Positions 1 through 6,911 are shown, counted from the first letter of the stretch. The stretch is 9,518 bases of DNA from Kiritimatiellia bacterium (GCA_017959645.1 JAGDAE010000119.1:1-9518), one strand, 5' to 3'. A program made the numbers and translations. The notes: a model not told the origin generated them from the sequence alone.

Positions 1-342
1 CGCGAGCTTCCAATCCCATATGATCTGCGCTTCGGCTATGACGTCGGCGATGGGCGACGCGCCTCGCACCGGCCCCGGATCGTACGCTCTGCGTTCCACT
101 TTGTAGTCGTCGCCTTCGACGTGCATCCGCCAGCCGTCGGAAGTCTTGGCCTCGGTCCAGTCGGAATCGCCGGGAAGACCGAAGATCATACACTGCTCCC
201 CGTCGGCCGACTCGTAGAACCAGAATCCGGCGACCGAGCCGAACGACGGCAGAACCTTCTCGCCGTTGTAGGTAACGGTTATGCCAGCCAGGGCGGGAAC
301 GGCGATTGCTACGGCCGCGAAAGCGGCAAGAACCTTTTTCAT
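1..342 (-). CDS. Unrecognised secreted protein, N-terminal 114 residues (3' end outside window)
   Basis: I do not recognise this protein. The reading frame opens at the ATG at 342 and runs open to the window edge, so only the first 114 residues are visible. Residues 1-19 form a classical Sec signal peptide: two lysines, an Ala/Val-rich hydrophobic core, and an Ala-Leu-Ala cleavage site before Gly20, so the product is probably exported. The mature part is rich in aromatic and acidic residues (WFYE around 41-44, DW at 61-62, W71, W109, W111), has a single cysteine at 51, and looks like a beta-rich soluble domain rather than a membrane protein. The start is supported by a GGAGGG ribosome site 9 nt upstream and by an ATGA overlap with the stop of the oxidoreductase gene, so translation is probably coupled to it. 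The context suggests a role connected to carbohydrate use, but that is inference from position only. Confidence 0.75.
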   Translation of the reverse strand, partial: MKKVLAAFAAVAIAVPALAGITVTYNGEKVLPSFGSVAGFWFYESADGEQCMIFGLPGDSDWTEAKTSDGWRMHVEGDDYKVERRAYDPGPVRGASPIADVIAEAQIIWDWKLA

Positions 343-1331
343 AGTTTGAATCCCTCCGTTATCAGCGATATGGTTTTCTTGATGTCGCAATTGCAGACCG
401 GCGCGGACTCGAGCCGCCCCTGCGTCCACGCGAGAAAAGCCTTGATCTCGTTGGCGTACGGCGAAGACGTCTTCACCGGCGCCGGATAGGCGGCGCCCTT
501 CTCGGGATAGACCGTCAGCGCGTCCTTGCGCCAAGGATCGTACACTACCGTAGCGTGCTCGAACATGATCCGGTATCCGAACTGGAACGCGAAAGACGGC
601 GATGCCGCCCAGCTCGCCTCGCTGGTGACAAACGCATCCTTGTAGCCGTATTTGACGATGAAGTGGTCCACGCACTTGCCGCGACGGTGCGCATCGATCT
701 TCACCGACTGCGGCTCGCCGAATATCCAGCGCACGATATCGGTATCGTGCACGTTGAGATCGAGCGCTATCCCGCCGGAAAGCTTCTCGTCGAAGAACCA
801 CGCCTTCGCCCCTTTCGGCGTCTTCGGCGGCGCGGTAAGCCGCCAGAACGAAGCGGCGACGGTCTTGCCGAACTTTCCCGAGTCGACCAGCTTTTTCGCG
901 AACGCGTACTCCGGAGCGAATCTCAGGCACTGCGCGACCATGAGTTTGCGTCCGTATTTTTTCGAGGCGGCGATCATCTTCGCGCAGCCAGCGGCATCGA
1001 GAGCCATCGGCTTCTCGCAAAGCACGTCCGCTCCCGCCTTCATCGCGGCGATGGCCGTATCGACGTGGAAGCGCGTCGGCAGCGTGCAGTCCACGATATC
1101 GGGCTTCGTCTCGCGGAGCGCCTCGTCAAGATCGCCGAAAAGCCTGAGCGATTTCGGCACCGGCTTGCCGTCCGAAACCTCGACATACCCGTAGGCCTTC
1201 GCCGGCGGATCCGAAAGAGCGTTCGGATTCTTGTCGAACACGCCGGCGACTTTCACGCCGCGAAGGCGCTTCCACACGTCGTAATGGACGCGACCCATGC
1301 AACCGAACCCGAGCATCAGCACTTTTTTCAT
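339..1331 (-). CDS. Gfo/Idh/MocA family NAD(P)-dependent oxidoreductase
   Basis: This 330-aa protein matches the usual length and layout of the Gfo/Idh/MocA family, cytoplasmic dehydrogenases that oxidise or reduce sugars, inositols and related polyols. The N-terminal Rossmann fold starts at once with the dinucleotide motif GFGCMG (residues 8-13). The family signature EKP, which carries the catalytic lysine, is at 106-108. The C-terminal alpha/beta domain contains the DLNVHD segment (191-196), with the Asp and His expected at the substrate site. The exact substrate cannot be read from the sequence. The start chosen is the ATG at 1331, because the frame upstream (to a TTG at 1367) adds residues before the glycine-rich motif that do not look like this family and would run through the candidate promoter. 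No Shine-Dalgarno sequence is visible before the ATG. The stop overlaps the next gene's start as ATGA. Its position after two glycosidase-type genes suggests it acts on a released sugar or sugar acid. Confidence 0.92.
   Translation of the reverse strand: MKKVLMLGFGCMGRVHYDVWKRLRGVKVAGVFDKNPNALSDPPAKAYGYVEVSDGKPVPKSLRLFGDLDEALRETKPDIVDCTLPTRFHVDTAIAAMKAGADVLCEKPMALDAAGCAKMIAASKKYGRKLMVAQCLRFAPEYAFAKKLVDSGKFGKTVAASFWRLTAPPKTPKGAKAWFFDEKLSGGIALDLNVHDTDIVRWIFGEPQSVKIDAHRRGKCVDHFIVKYGYKDAFVTSEASWAASPSFAFQFGYRIMFEHATVVYDPWRKDALTVYPEKGAAYPAPVKTSSPYANEIKAFLAWTQGRLESAPVCNCDIKKTISLITEGFKL
352..357 (-). promoter_or_regulatory. Ribosome binding site for the secreted-protein gene
   Basis: On the minus strand this reads GGAGGG, a near-perfect Shine-Dalgarno core, 9 nt before the ATG at 342. 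It lies inside the last codons of the oxidoreductase gene, so the downstream gene has its own ribosome entry site besides the ATGA stop-start overlap. Confidence 0.7.
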
Positions 1332-1338
1332 GCTTGCT

Positions 1339-1367
1339 ATTGTATCATTTTCGCATGGTGCGCGCAA
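1339..1367 (-). promoter_or_regulatory. Candidate sigma70-type promoter before the oxidoreductase gene
   Basis: On the minus strand TTGCGC (1367-1362) and TACAAT (1344-1339) are separated by exactly 17 nt. The -10 element matches the TATAAT consensus at 5 of 6 positions; the -35 matches TTGACA only at its first three. The patch around the -10 is AT-rich and stands out from its GC-rich surroundings. The -10 ends 7 nt before the ATG at 1331, so a transcript would start at or next to the start codon and have essentially no leader, which fits the lack of a ribosome site there. This is a by-eye prediction; it presumes a housekeeping sigma factor with standard preferences. Confidence 0.4.
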
Positions 1368-1395
1368 GTGCCAGCCGTCGCCGTTTCCGACTTTT

Positions 1396-2520
1396 TCAGT
1401 CGCGCCACTCGATCTCCATCTCGCCGTCGCCGAACCTGACCGGCAGCCAGACCAGACGCGAATCCACCTGATTCCACGGCCTCCAGATGTCGAACATCGC
1501 GATATATTCGTCGTCGGACACCTTCAGGATGAAGTTCGACTGCGCGCCCCAGGTGAGCTCCGGCCCGAGTCCGTTGTGCGGGTTCACGCCGCGGCACGGA
1601 TCTCCCATGCGCTCCCACGGCCCGGTTATGCTCCTCGCGCGGTAGTAGCGCGCCTGGTTCGGATCCCACCCCGTGCACCACGAGCCGACGAGATAGTACC
1701 AGTCGCCCTTCTTGCAGACGGCGGCGCCCTCCGTCCAGTCCTTCGACCTCCCGCGCCACCAGCGGCCGGTGAAATCGAGATAGTCGTCGGTCAGCTCCGA
1801 GAAGTGCAATGTCGAATTGAACTCGCTCGAATGTATCAGATACGCGGTGCCGTCGTCGTCGACGAAAAGCGTCATGTCGCGCGAATCCTGTCCGCCTTCG
1901 ACAAACGCCGGATATATCAGCGCCGCCTTCATCTCTTCGCTCTCGCCATAATGCGGAACTTTCGCGACGTCCGCCCTAGAGCGCTCGAGCGCCTCGGGCG
2001 TTTTTTCGTCTTCCGGCGCGTTCACCGGATAGGTTCCCGGCGTCGGCTTTTGCGAGCGCACGAACCGGTATGGGCCGGCCGGCGTGTCGGATACCGCTAT
2101 GCCGACCCTGCCGTCGCTGTAGTCGAGATGGCTCGTCCGCTCGAGATGGAAGTACATCACGAATTTGCCGGTCTTCGCGCAGTGGATTATCTTCGGCCTT
2201 TCCATCACGCAGCCGTCCGCGATATCGCTATTGGGATCGTCTGAAACTTTCAGCGCGATGCCCTCGTCCTGCCAGTCCTTGAGATTGCCGGACGAATATA
2301 TGTGCACGCCGACATGCGCTCGGCAGCCGGCCTGCCCGTACACCTTGTGTTCGCCGTAAAGGTAGTATTTTCCGCCGTATTCGAGAACCCCGCCGCCGTG
2401 CGCGTTGATAACGTGGCCGTTGGTGTCGTACCAGACCATCGCATTCTTCTGGAGTTCGCGCGCGCCGCAAGCGAGACAGAATCCGGCGAGAACCGCCGCC
2501 GTCAGCATTTTGTGTTTCAT
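1396..2520 (-). CDS. Secreted glycoside hydrolase family 43 enzyme, exo-beta-1,3-galactanase-like
   Basis: This 374-aa protein is a single five-bladed beta-propeller GH43 domain behind a signal peptide (about residues 1-20, MKHK then a hydrophobic core ending near ACGA). The blade-one segment with NAHGGG (39-44) and YLYGE (53-57), the ERPK motif (107-110), SRDM plus VDDDG (213-224), TEGAA (263-267), TGWDPN (283-288) and AQSNF (326-330) line up with what I recall of GH43 subfamily 24 exo-beta-1,3-galactanases. On that basis Glu264 is the likely catalytic acid, Asp215 the pKa modulator, and Gln327 takes the place of the missing base. The family cleaves terminal galactose from beta-1,3-galactan chains such as arabinogalactan; other GH43 specificities remain possible. 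No carbohydrate-binding module follows, and the protein ends just after the final blade (DSRLVWLPV, 353-361). It starts 18 nt after the stop of the glycosidase-like gene, with AAGGAG 6 nt before the ATG, so the two are surely cotranscribed. Confidence 0.88.
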   Translation of the reverse strand: MKHKMLTAAVLAGFCLACGARELQKNAMVWYDTNGHVINAHGGGVLEYGGKYYLYGEHKVYGQAGCRAHVGVHIYSSGNLKDWQDEGIALKVSDDPNSDIADGCVMERPKIIHCAKTGKFVMYFHLERTSHLDYSDGRVGIAVSDTPAGPYRFVRSQKPTPGTYPVNAPEDEKTPEALERSRADVAKVPHYGESEEMKAALIYPAFVEGGQDSRDMTLFVDDDGTAYLIHSSEFNSTLHFSELTDDYLDFTGRWWRGRSKDWTEGAAVCKKGDWYYLVGSWCTGWDPNQARYYRARSITGPWERMGDPCRGVNPHNGLGPELTWGAQSNFILKVSDDEYIAMFDIWRPWNQVDSRLVWLPVRFGDGEMEIEWRD

Positions 2521-2526
2521 CGTTTT

Positions 2527-2532
2527 CTCCTT
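2527..2532 (-). promoter_or_regulatory. Ribosome binding site for the GH43 gene
   Basis: The minus strand reads AAGGAG 6 nt before the ATG at 2520, within an all-purine run that fills most of the 18-nt gap after the preceding stop codon. It fixes the start used for the signal peptide. Confidence 0.75.
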
Positions 2533-2538
2533 TTCCTT

Positions 2539-4872
2539 TCAAAACAGCGTTGCCGCCAGCAGCCCGGCGATGGTCTCGGTCGAGACGCACTCGAATACGA
2601 TCGCCTCCAGCTCTCTCGTCCCGTCGAGATCCAGCGCGAGCAGATTCGCGTGCTCGCGCTCGCCGAACATCACGGCTTTCCCGTTCAAGGCGTACGGTTC
2701 GAGCTGGAGATAGTTGAGCCAATCGTCGCAGTTGTCGGGCGGAACGAGCGACAGCGATTCTTCGCCGCCGTCCGAGTAGCGCACAGACAGCCGCGCCGCC
2801 TCCATCCAGTCGAGATTGGGGTTCGTCGAAAGCACGGTCAGGAGCGCGATTTTGCGCGCCTTGCCCGAAAGTGGTATCTCGATCGACGCGGGAAATTCCC
2901 GGTAGAGCGACACGAACGCCGCGTTCGCGCCGTTTTCCGGCCCCAGCCGGAACAGCATTCCGGCTCCGGCGTCGAGCATGTTCGCGGCTGGCCATTCCAG
3001 TTTTTCAGGAACATTGTGCCCGCCGCGCACGTTGTCGACGTCGCCCGTCCCGTCGAGAGCCTCCCACCACGAACGCCCGTGTTCGGTAAGCGTGCGCGGA
3101 ACCCAGGTCGCGAAATCGAAGCATTCGATGCGCGGGGAATACGTGCGCTCGTGGAGCGTCCGCCAGTTCTGGTTGAAGGCCTTCGAGATGTCGATGAATC
3201 TCGCGGCCGTGCACTGTGGCAGCCTGTAGTCGCAACCCCGCCCCTCCGGCTTGCCCCAGCCGGCTCCCGGTTCCGGAAGCGCGGCTTGCATGTCTTCGGC
3301 CGCAAGGTCTGAAAAAGCCTCGTCGTACGCCCTGAGAAATATGCCGACCGTGTCTCCGAAATCGACATGCCCGCGGTTTTCCAGGTTGCCGTCAAGCTGC
3401 AGCGCGAGAATGCCCGGCCCCGCTTTGACGCCGGTCGCCGCCGAAGCTGTCGACTTTTCGAAAAGCCGCCACGCTTTCGCCCGCTCGCCGCATTGCCAGT
3501 AGGCGAGCGCGAGATGAATGTTCTCCTGGGCGTACACGCCGCAGGAAGAATAGAACTTCGGCAGTTTGTTCGAAGAATACAGGAATGGTATGTTGCCGTC
3601 GGCCCACGCCAGCGCGCGCAGCCCCGATTCCGCGTCGCCCAGCGAATCGATCGCCGTGTATATGGTCGAGGTGTCGGGACAGTTCACGAGCCGCTTGCGG
3701 CCGGATTTTTCGCGGTATTCGCCCCATACTCCGAGACGGTCGTCCCACAAAAATTCGCGTATCTTCGCCGTTATCTCGATATGCCGCGCGGAAAAGGCGG
3801 CCGCGTCGCCGTCCATCCCGAGCGCCGAGGCGACTTTCGCCATGACTCCGTAGGCGTAGGCGTAGTAGGACGATGCAATCGTGCCCGCGCCGCCGTTGCA
3901 CCACTTGTCGTCGGTATTCCAGGCGTTGAGCCAATTTTCGAACAACCCCGTCTCCTCTTCGCGCATCGTGCGCTCTCCCCATTCCAGATGGCGCTTGATT
4001 CCCTCGTAGGCGACTTCGCGCATGAATCCGTCATCGCGCGTCTTGAGCCAGTAGCGGAGAACCGCGTCCACGAAGACCTCGTTCATGTTGTAGATGGAAT
4101 CGCGGTCGGGATAGCACGGGATTCGGCCGTCCTCGCGCTGGGCGGCGAAATACAGTCTCGCGTTGTCTTTGAACTCCTCGTACCGGCCGGCCGCGATGAA
4201 TGCGTACGCGCCTCTCCAGCCGGAGAACGGACAGTGCCATCCGGTCACGCCGTGGCATATGGCTTTTTCCTCCAGCAACGCGTCGGCGGCCACGAGCTGG
4301 CAGGCGACGAGCGAGTTCAAGAACGCGCTAGGGGTCTTCGGTTCGATCGCCTTCGCTATCCGCTCCAGCCGCGATACCGCGCGGGCGAACTCTTCCTCGA
4401 GCCCGTCGCGTCCGGCCGCGCCCTTGCGGTCGAAAGCGAAATATGTCGCCGCGCCGGCTTTCTCTTCGCCGGTCAGCGTCCACTCGCCGCCGATCGAATA
4501 CGGGATTTCGTCCGTCGCCTCCACTAGCAACGCTTCGCGGTCTGCGCTCCGGACCATGCGCAGCGACACGTCGCCGCCGATATCGTACTCCGCCCGGCCC
4601 CAGACGTACCGGTAGTCGACGTTCTTGCCGGCGGTGTCGAACTCCAGCGTGCCGAGATCGGGAATCGCCGCCGGATCGTCGCATGGATATTTCGACAGCC
4701 TGACCTTCGGACGGTCTCCCGTCCATACCAGAATCTTGGACGGATTGGCCATGCAGTCGTTTCCGTGCCAGCCGTAGAGCGGGCGCGAAAATTCCGCCTC
4801 TCCGTTCGAGATCGCGAACCCACCCGGTACCGGCAGATACATCTGCGCCGCAAGAAGAATCATTCCGAACAT
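2539..4872 (-). CDS. Large six-hairpin glycosidase-like protein, DUF4450-type
   Basis: This 777-aa protein looks like a DUF4450-family glycosidase relative. The N-terminal beta domain (about 10-150) has the NGEAEFSRPLYG segment (23-34), like the NG..RFNRALYG opening I recall for DUF4450. A helical (alpha/alpha)6-barrel region (about 180-525) follows, with TPSAFLNSL (180-188), HGVTGW (207-212) and GWRGAY (218-223), then acidic and aromatic clusters NMNEVFVDAV (262-271) and FENW (311-314) that could supply catalytic acids. The C-terminal part (about 640-777) is beta-rich, with the STNPN and YSDGGEE stretches (682-686, 699-705) typical of the sandwich that ends these proteins. Reaction and substrate are unknown; a glycosidase acting on plant or host glycans is inference. 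The first 20 residues are hydrophobic but lack a basic n-region, so export is uncertain. The start at 4872 is favoured by GGAGG 7 nt upstream; it overlaps the TatD gene by 13 nt. An in-frame ATG at 4863 is the alternative. Confidence 0.72.
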   Translation of the reverse strand: MFGMILLAAQMYLPVPGGFAISNGEAEFSRPLYGWHGNDCMANPSKILVWTGDRPKVRLSKYPCDDPAAIPDLGTLEFDTAGKNVDYRYVWGRAEYDIGGDVSLRMVRSADREALLVEATDEIPYSIGGEWTLTGEEKAGAATYFAFDRKGAAGRDGLEEEFARAVSRLERIAKAIEPKTPSAFLNSLVACQLVAADALLEEKAICHGVTGWHCPFSGWRGAYAFIAAGRYEEFKDNARLYFAAQREDGRIPCYPDRDSIYNMNEVFVDAVLRYWLKTRDDGFMREVAYEGIKRHLEWGERTMREEETGLFENWLNAWNTDDKWCNGGAGTIASSYYAYAYGVMAKVASALGMDGDAAAFSARHIEITAKIREFLWDDRLGVWGEYREKSGRKRLVNCPDTSTIYTAIDSLGDAESGLRALAWADGNIPFLYSSNKLPKFYSSCGVYAQENIHLALAYWQCGERAKAWRLFEKSTASAATGVKAGPGILALQLDGNLENRGHVDFGDTVGIFLRAYDEAFSDLAAEDMQAALPEPGAGWGKPEGRGCDYRLPQCTAARFIDISKAFNQNWRTLHERTYSPRIECFDFATWVPRTLTEHGRSWWEALDGTGDVDNVRGGHNVPEKLEWPAANMLDAGAGMLFRLGPENGANAAFVSLYREFPASIEIPLSGKARKIALLTVLSTNPNLDWMEAARLSVRYSDGGEESLSLVPPDNCDDWLNYLQLEPYALNGKAVMFGEREHANLLALDLDGTRELEAIVFECVSTETIAGLLAATLF

Positions 4873-5579
4873 CCAAGTGCCTCCATTGCATTTTTCGACG
4901 TGAGCGCGGCGAAATCCTCGAACGGGGTTTTCCTGAGCTCCGCGAGGAACCTCGCCGTATGGACGAGATATGCCGGTTCGTTCGCGTTGCCGCGCATCGG
5001 CACCGGCGCGAGATACGGCGAATCGGTTTCAATCAGAATCCGGTCGTCGGGGACGGCGAGCGCCGATTCGCGGACGTTGTCCGCAAACCTGAAGGTGACG
5101 ATGCCGGAAATTGAAATGTAGAACCCGAGATCGAGAAGCGCGCGACAGAACCCCGGCGTGCCGGTGAAGCAGTGGATTATGCCGCGCGACGGTATCTCCT
5201 TCAGCGCGGCGATGGTGTCGCCGTCGGCTTCGCGGGTATGGATCACGACCGGAAGGCCGAGCGAACGGGCCTTTTCGAGTTGGGAGGAAAACAGCTCCAG
5301 CTGCTCCTTTCGCGTTTCGGGCGAATAATGGTAGTCGAGTCCGATTTCGCCGACCGCCGACGCGCCCGAATAGTCGAGTTCCGGCGCCGGTACGCCGGCA
5401 GCATCGCGATCCCAGCCGATCGCCCGGATGTCGAACAGCGAAGCGGTCTTGTTCAGCTTCTCGCTGCCGCCGACGGCCATGATGCGGGTGACGCCGGCCG
5501 CCTTCGCCCGTTCGACCTCGGCGCGGATTTCCTCCTCGCTTCCATCGAAATGCGCGTGCGTATCGAAAAGTCCCGTCAT
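4860..5579 (-). CDS. TatD-family metal-dependent hydrolase (putative DNase)
   Basis: This 239-aa cytoplasmic protein is a TIM-barrel amidohydrolase-superfamily member of the TatD group; characterised relatives are metal-dependent 3'-5' exonucleases or deoxyribonucleases. All expected metal ligands are visible: the DTHAH motif (His8, His10), Glu78 in VGEIGLDYHY, His114 in VVIHTRE, His136 in IIHCFTG, and Asp186 in ETDSPYLAP. The fold end (PAYLVHTARFLAELR) is normal. What is unusual is the stretch 50-75: the Gly-x-His-Pro segment that normally follows strand two is replaced by AIGWDRDAAG and the loop is short, leaving the protein about 20 residues below typical length. The start is the ATG at 5579, which overlaps the rsmE stop as ATGA; the frame continues upstream but only through rsmE in another frame. 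No good Shine-Dalgarno sequence precedes it, consistent with coupled translation. The gene end carries the next gene's ribosome site and start. Confidence 0.92.
   Translation of the reverse strand: MTGLFDTHAHFDGSEEEIRAEVERAKAAGVTRIMAVGGSEKLNKTASLFDIRAIGWDRDAAGVPAPELDYSGASAVGEIGLDYHYSPETRKEQLELFSSQLEKARSLGLPVVIHTREADGDTIAALKEIPSRGIIHCFTGTPGFCRALLDLGFYISISGIVTFRFADNVRESALAVPDDRILIETDSPYLAPVPMRGNANEPAYLVHTARFLAELRKTPFEDFAALTSKNAMEALGCSE
4880..4884 (-). promoter_or_regulatory. Ribosome binding site deciding the start of the DUF4450-type gene
   Basis: GGAGG on the minus strand sits 7 nt before the ATG at 4872 but 16 nt before the second in-frame ATG at 4863. The spacing therefore picks 4872, even though 4863 would give the common ATGA overlap with the TatD stop. 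The motif is contained in the last codons of the TatD gene (Met-Glu-Ala). Confidence 0.65.
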
Positions 5580-6280
5580 TTGCGTTTCGCCGCCACAAGA
5601 ACCGAGATTGCATATATGGCCGCCGTTTCCGCCCGCAAAACCGAAGCGCCGAAACTCGCCGGAGTAGAAACTTCGAGAAGCATGGACAGTTCTTCCGGCG
5701 TGAAATCTCCCTCCGGGCCGATGAACACCGAATAGTCTTCGCTTTCCTCCGCAGCCAAGACCTCTTCGAGCAGCGGCTTCGGACGCGGATCCGTCAGGGC
5801 TCCGGCGAAACAGCGGCTTTTCGCCGCAAGCGCGAGCGCCTCGCCGAAACCGGTCGCCTCGAGAATTTCCGGCACCCATTTGGCGTCGCTCTGCCGCGCC
5901 GCGTCTTCGGCGATTCTGAGCCACCGTTCACGCTTCGCCGCGCGTTCGCCCGCCGCGATCCTCACGATCGTCCGGGCGGAGACGACCGGGACGATTCTCG
6001 ATACCCCGAGCTCCGTCGCCTTCTCGATCGTCCAATCCCACCGCGAACCTTTCGTCACGCATGCGAACAGCGTTATCGACGGCGCCGGCCTCCCGTGCTC
6101 TTCGACGGCACCGGACGGAACCGGCGTGCCGTCGGCGAATCTGCACCGCAAGGTCTTCCCTTTGCCGTCGAAGAGCTCGACCTCCTCGCCCTCGCCTAGC
6201 CGGAGAACCCTCATGTGGTTCTTCGTCTCCCTTGGAAGCGCGAATCCCTCAGATGAAAAATCAGCTCGCAGGCGGTGCAT
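5576..6280 (-). CDS. rsmE: 16S rRNA (uracil-1498-N3)-methyltransferase
   Basis: This 234-aa protein is an RsmE-type SPOUT methyltransferase, which uses S-adenosylmethionine to methylate N3 of U1498 in 16S rRNA of the small ribosomal subunit. The N-terminal PUA-like RNA-binding part (1-65) starts MHRLRADF and has the HMRVLRLGEGEEVELFDG stretch (22-39). The catalytic domain shows KATELGVSRIVP (87-98), the IGPEGDFTPEE segment (187-197) and GASVLRAETAAIYA (211-224), which form the trefoil-knot cofactor site. The ARQSDAKWVPEI segment (128-139) is also typical, though the usual Gly-Arg pair there reads Ala-Lys. The start at 6280 puts a GGGA-type ribosome site about 7 nt upstream and gives the expected N-terminus; it lies 20 nt inside the plsY gene. 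The stop overlaps the TatD start as ATGA. It is a housekeeping gene carried in the middle of the run. Confidence 0.93.
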   Translation of the reverse strand: MHRLRADFSSEGFALPRETKNHMRVLRLGEGEEVELFDGKGKTLRCRFADGTPVPSGAVEEHGRPAPSITLFACVTKGSRWDWTIEKATELGVSRIVPVVSARTIVRIAAGERAAKRERWLRIAEDAARQSDAKWVPEILEATGFGEALALAAKSRCFAGALTDPRPKPLLEEVLAAEESEDYSVFIGPEGDFTPEELSMLLEVSTPASFGASVLRAETAAIYAISVLVAAKRK

Positions 6281-6911
6281 CAGTTTTTCCCTTGCCGAAC
6301 AGATATATTTTGTTTTCCGTCCCCTTCGCGAGCCGGACGATGTTCGAGCGGTGTTTGAAGACCACGAATGCCGCAAGCAGCGTCACGAGAATGCATTGCG
6401 GCATATCTTCCGCGCCTTTCGAGCCCAAAACTGGCAACCAGATCGCCGCCATCAGGAAAACCGCCGCCGAACAACTGCCCAGCGAAATATAGTGGGACAG
6501 TGCGAACACGACGGCGAAAAGCAGAAAAGCGACCCCCACCATCGCCGGAATCAGTCCGATCAGCATTCCGAACGCGGTCGCCACGCCCTTTCCGCCCTTG
6601 AACTTCATGTACGGCGTGAGCATATGACCGAGAACGCACGCCACCCCGACGGCGAGCGGCAGCCATTCGGGACCCGGCGCCAGCCGCCGCGCGAGAATCG
6701 TCGGAACCGCCCCCTTGAGAACGTCCAGCAGAAACGCGACCAGCCCCCACTTCTTCCCGACCGTGCGGAATACATTCGTAGCCCCGATATTCTTCGAGCC
6801 TACCGTCCTAACGTCGATTCCGCGAAGCTTCCCGATCAGAAAGCCGAACGGTATGCCGCCGACAAGATAGGCGATGACAATCCACGACGCGACAACCGTT
6901 TCGCTGTTCAT
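6261..6911 (-). CDS. plsY: Acyl-phosphate--glycerol-3-phosphate acyltransferase
   Basis: This 216-aa inner-membrane protein is PlsY, which transfers the acyl group of acyl-phosphate to glycerol 3-phosphate, the first committed step of bacterial phospholipid synthesis, working with PlsX (not in the window). Hydrophobic segments are visible at about 7-27, 55-75, 84-100, 112-136, 144-162 and 172-186. The three family motifs are present: motif 1 with SKNIGATN and Arg49 (39-49), motif 2 with GH at 95-96 and FKGGKGVA (104-111), and motif 3 with HRSN, Arg193 and GTE (187-199). The start at 6911 overlaps the glycosyltransferase stop as ATGA and has AAAGGA 6 nt before it. The frame extends upstream only through the glycosyltransferase gene. 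The gene's 3' end overlaps rsmE by 20 nt. Coupling to a membrane glycosyltransferase suggests joint expression of envelope-lipid functions. Confidence 0.96.
   Translation of the reverse strand: MNSETVVASWIVIAYLVGGIPFGFLIGKLRGIDVRTVGSKNIGATNVFRTVGKKWGLVAFLLDVLKGAVPTILARRLAPGPEWLPLAVGVACVLGHMLTPYMKFKGGKGVATAFGMLIGLIPAMVGVAFLLFAVVFALSHYISLGSCSAAVFLMAAIWLPVLGSKGAEDMPQCILVTLLAAFVVFKHRSNIVRLAKGTENKIYLFGKGKTDAPPAS

Noticed and set aside
1331..1367. Extension of the oxidoreductase to a TTG start at 1367
   Set aside because: It adds 12 residues before the Rossmann motif, which normally starts within a few residues of the N-terminus, has no ribosome site, and overlaps the candidate promoter.
1373..1395. 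Possible terminator hairpin just after the GH43 stop
   Set aside because: Only a 4-bp GTCG/CGAC stem with a 7-nt loop is visible on the minus strand and no T-run follows, so it is too weak to call.
2460..2520. Lipoprotein signal (lipobox) in the GH43 N-terminus
   Set aside because: Cysteines occur at residues 15 and 18, but the residues before Cys18 (Cys-Leu-Ala) do not fit the usual L-[AS]-[GA]-C pattern; a Sec signal peptide is the safer call.
5580..5924. Extension of the TatD frame upstream to 5924
   Set aside because: The added residues are Arg/Gly-rich out-of-frame translation of rsmE; the DTHAH motif is normally within the first ten residues, which fits the ATG at 5579.
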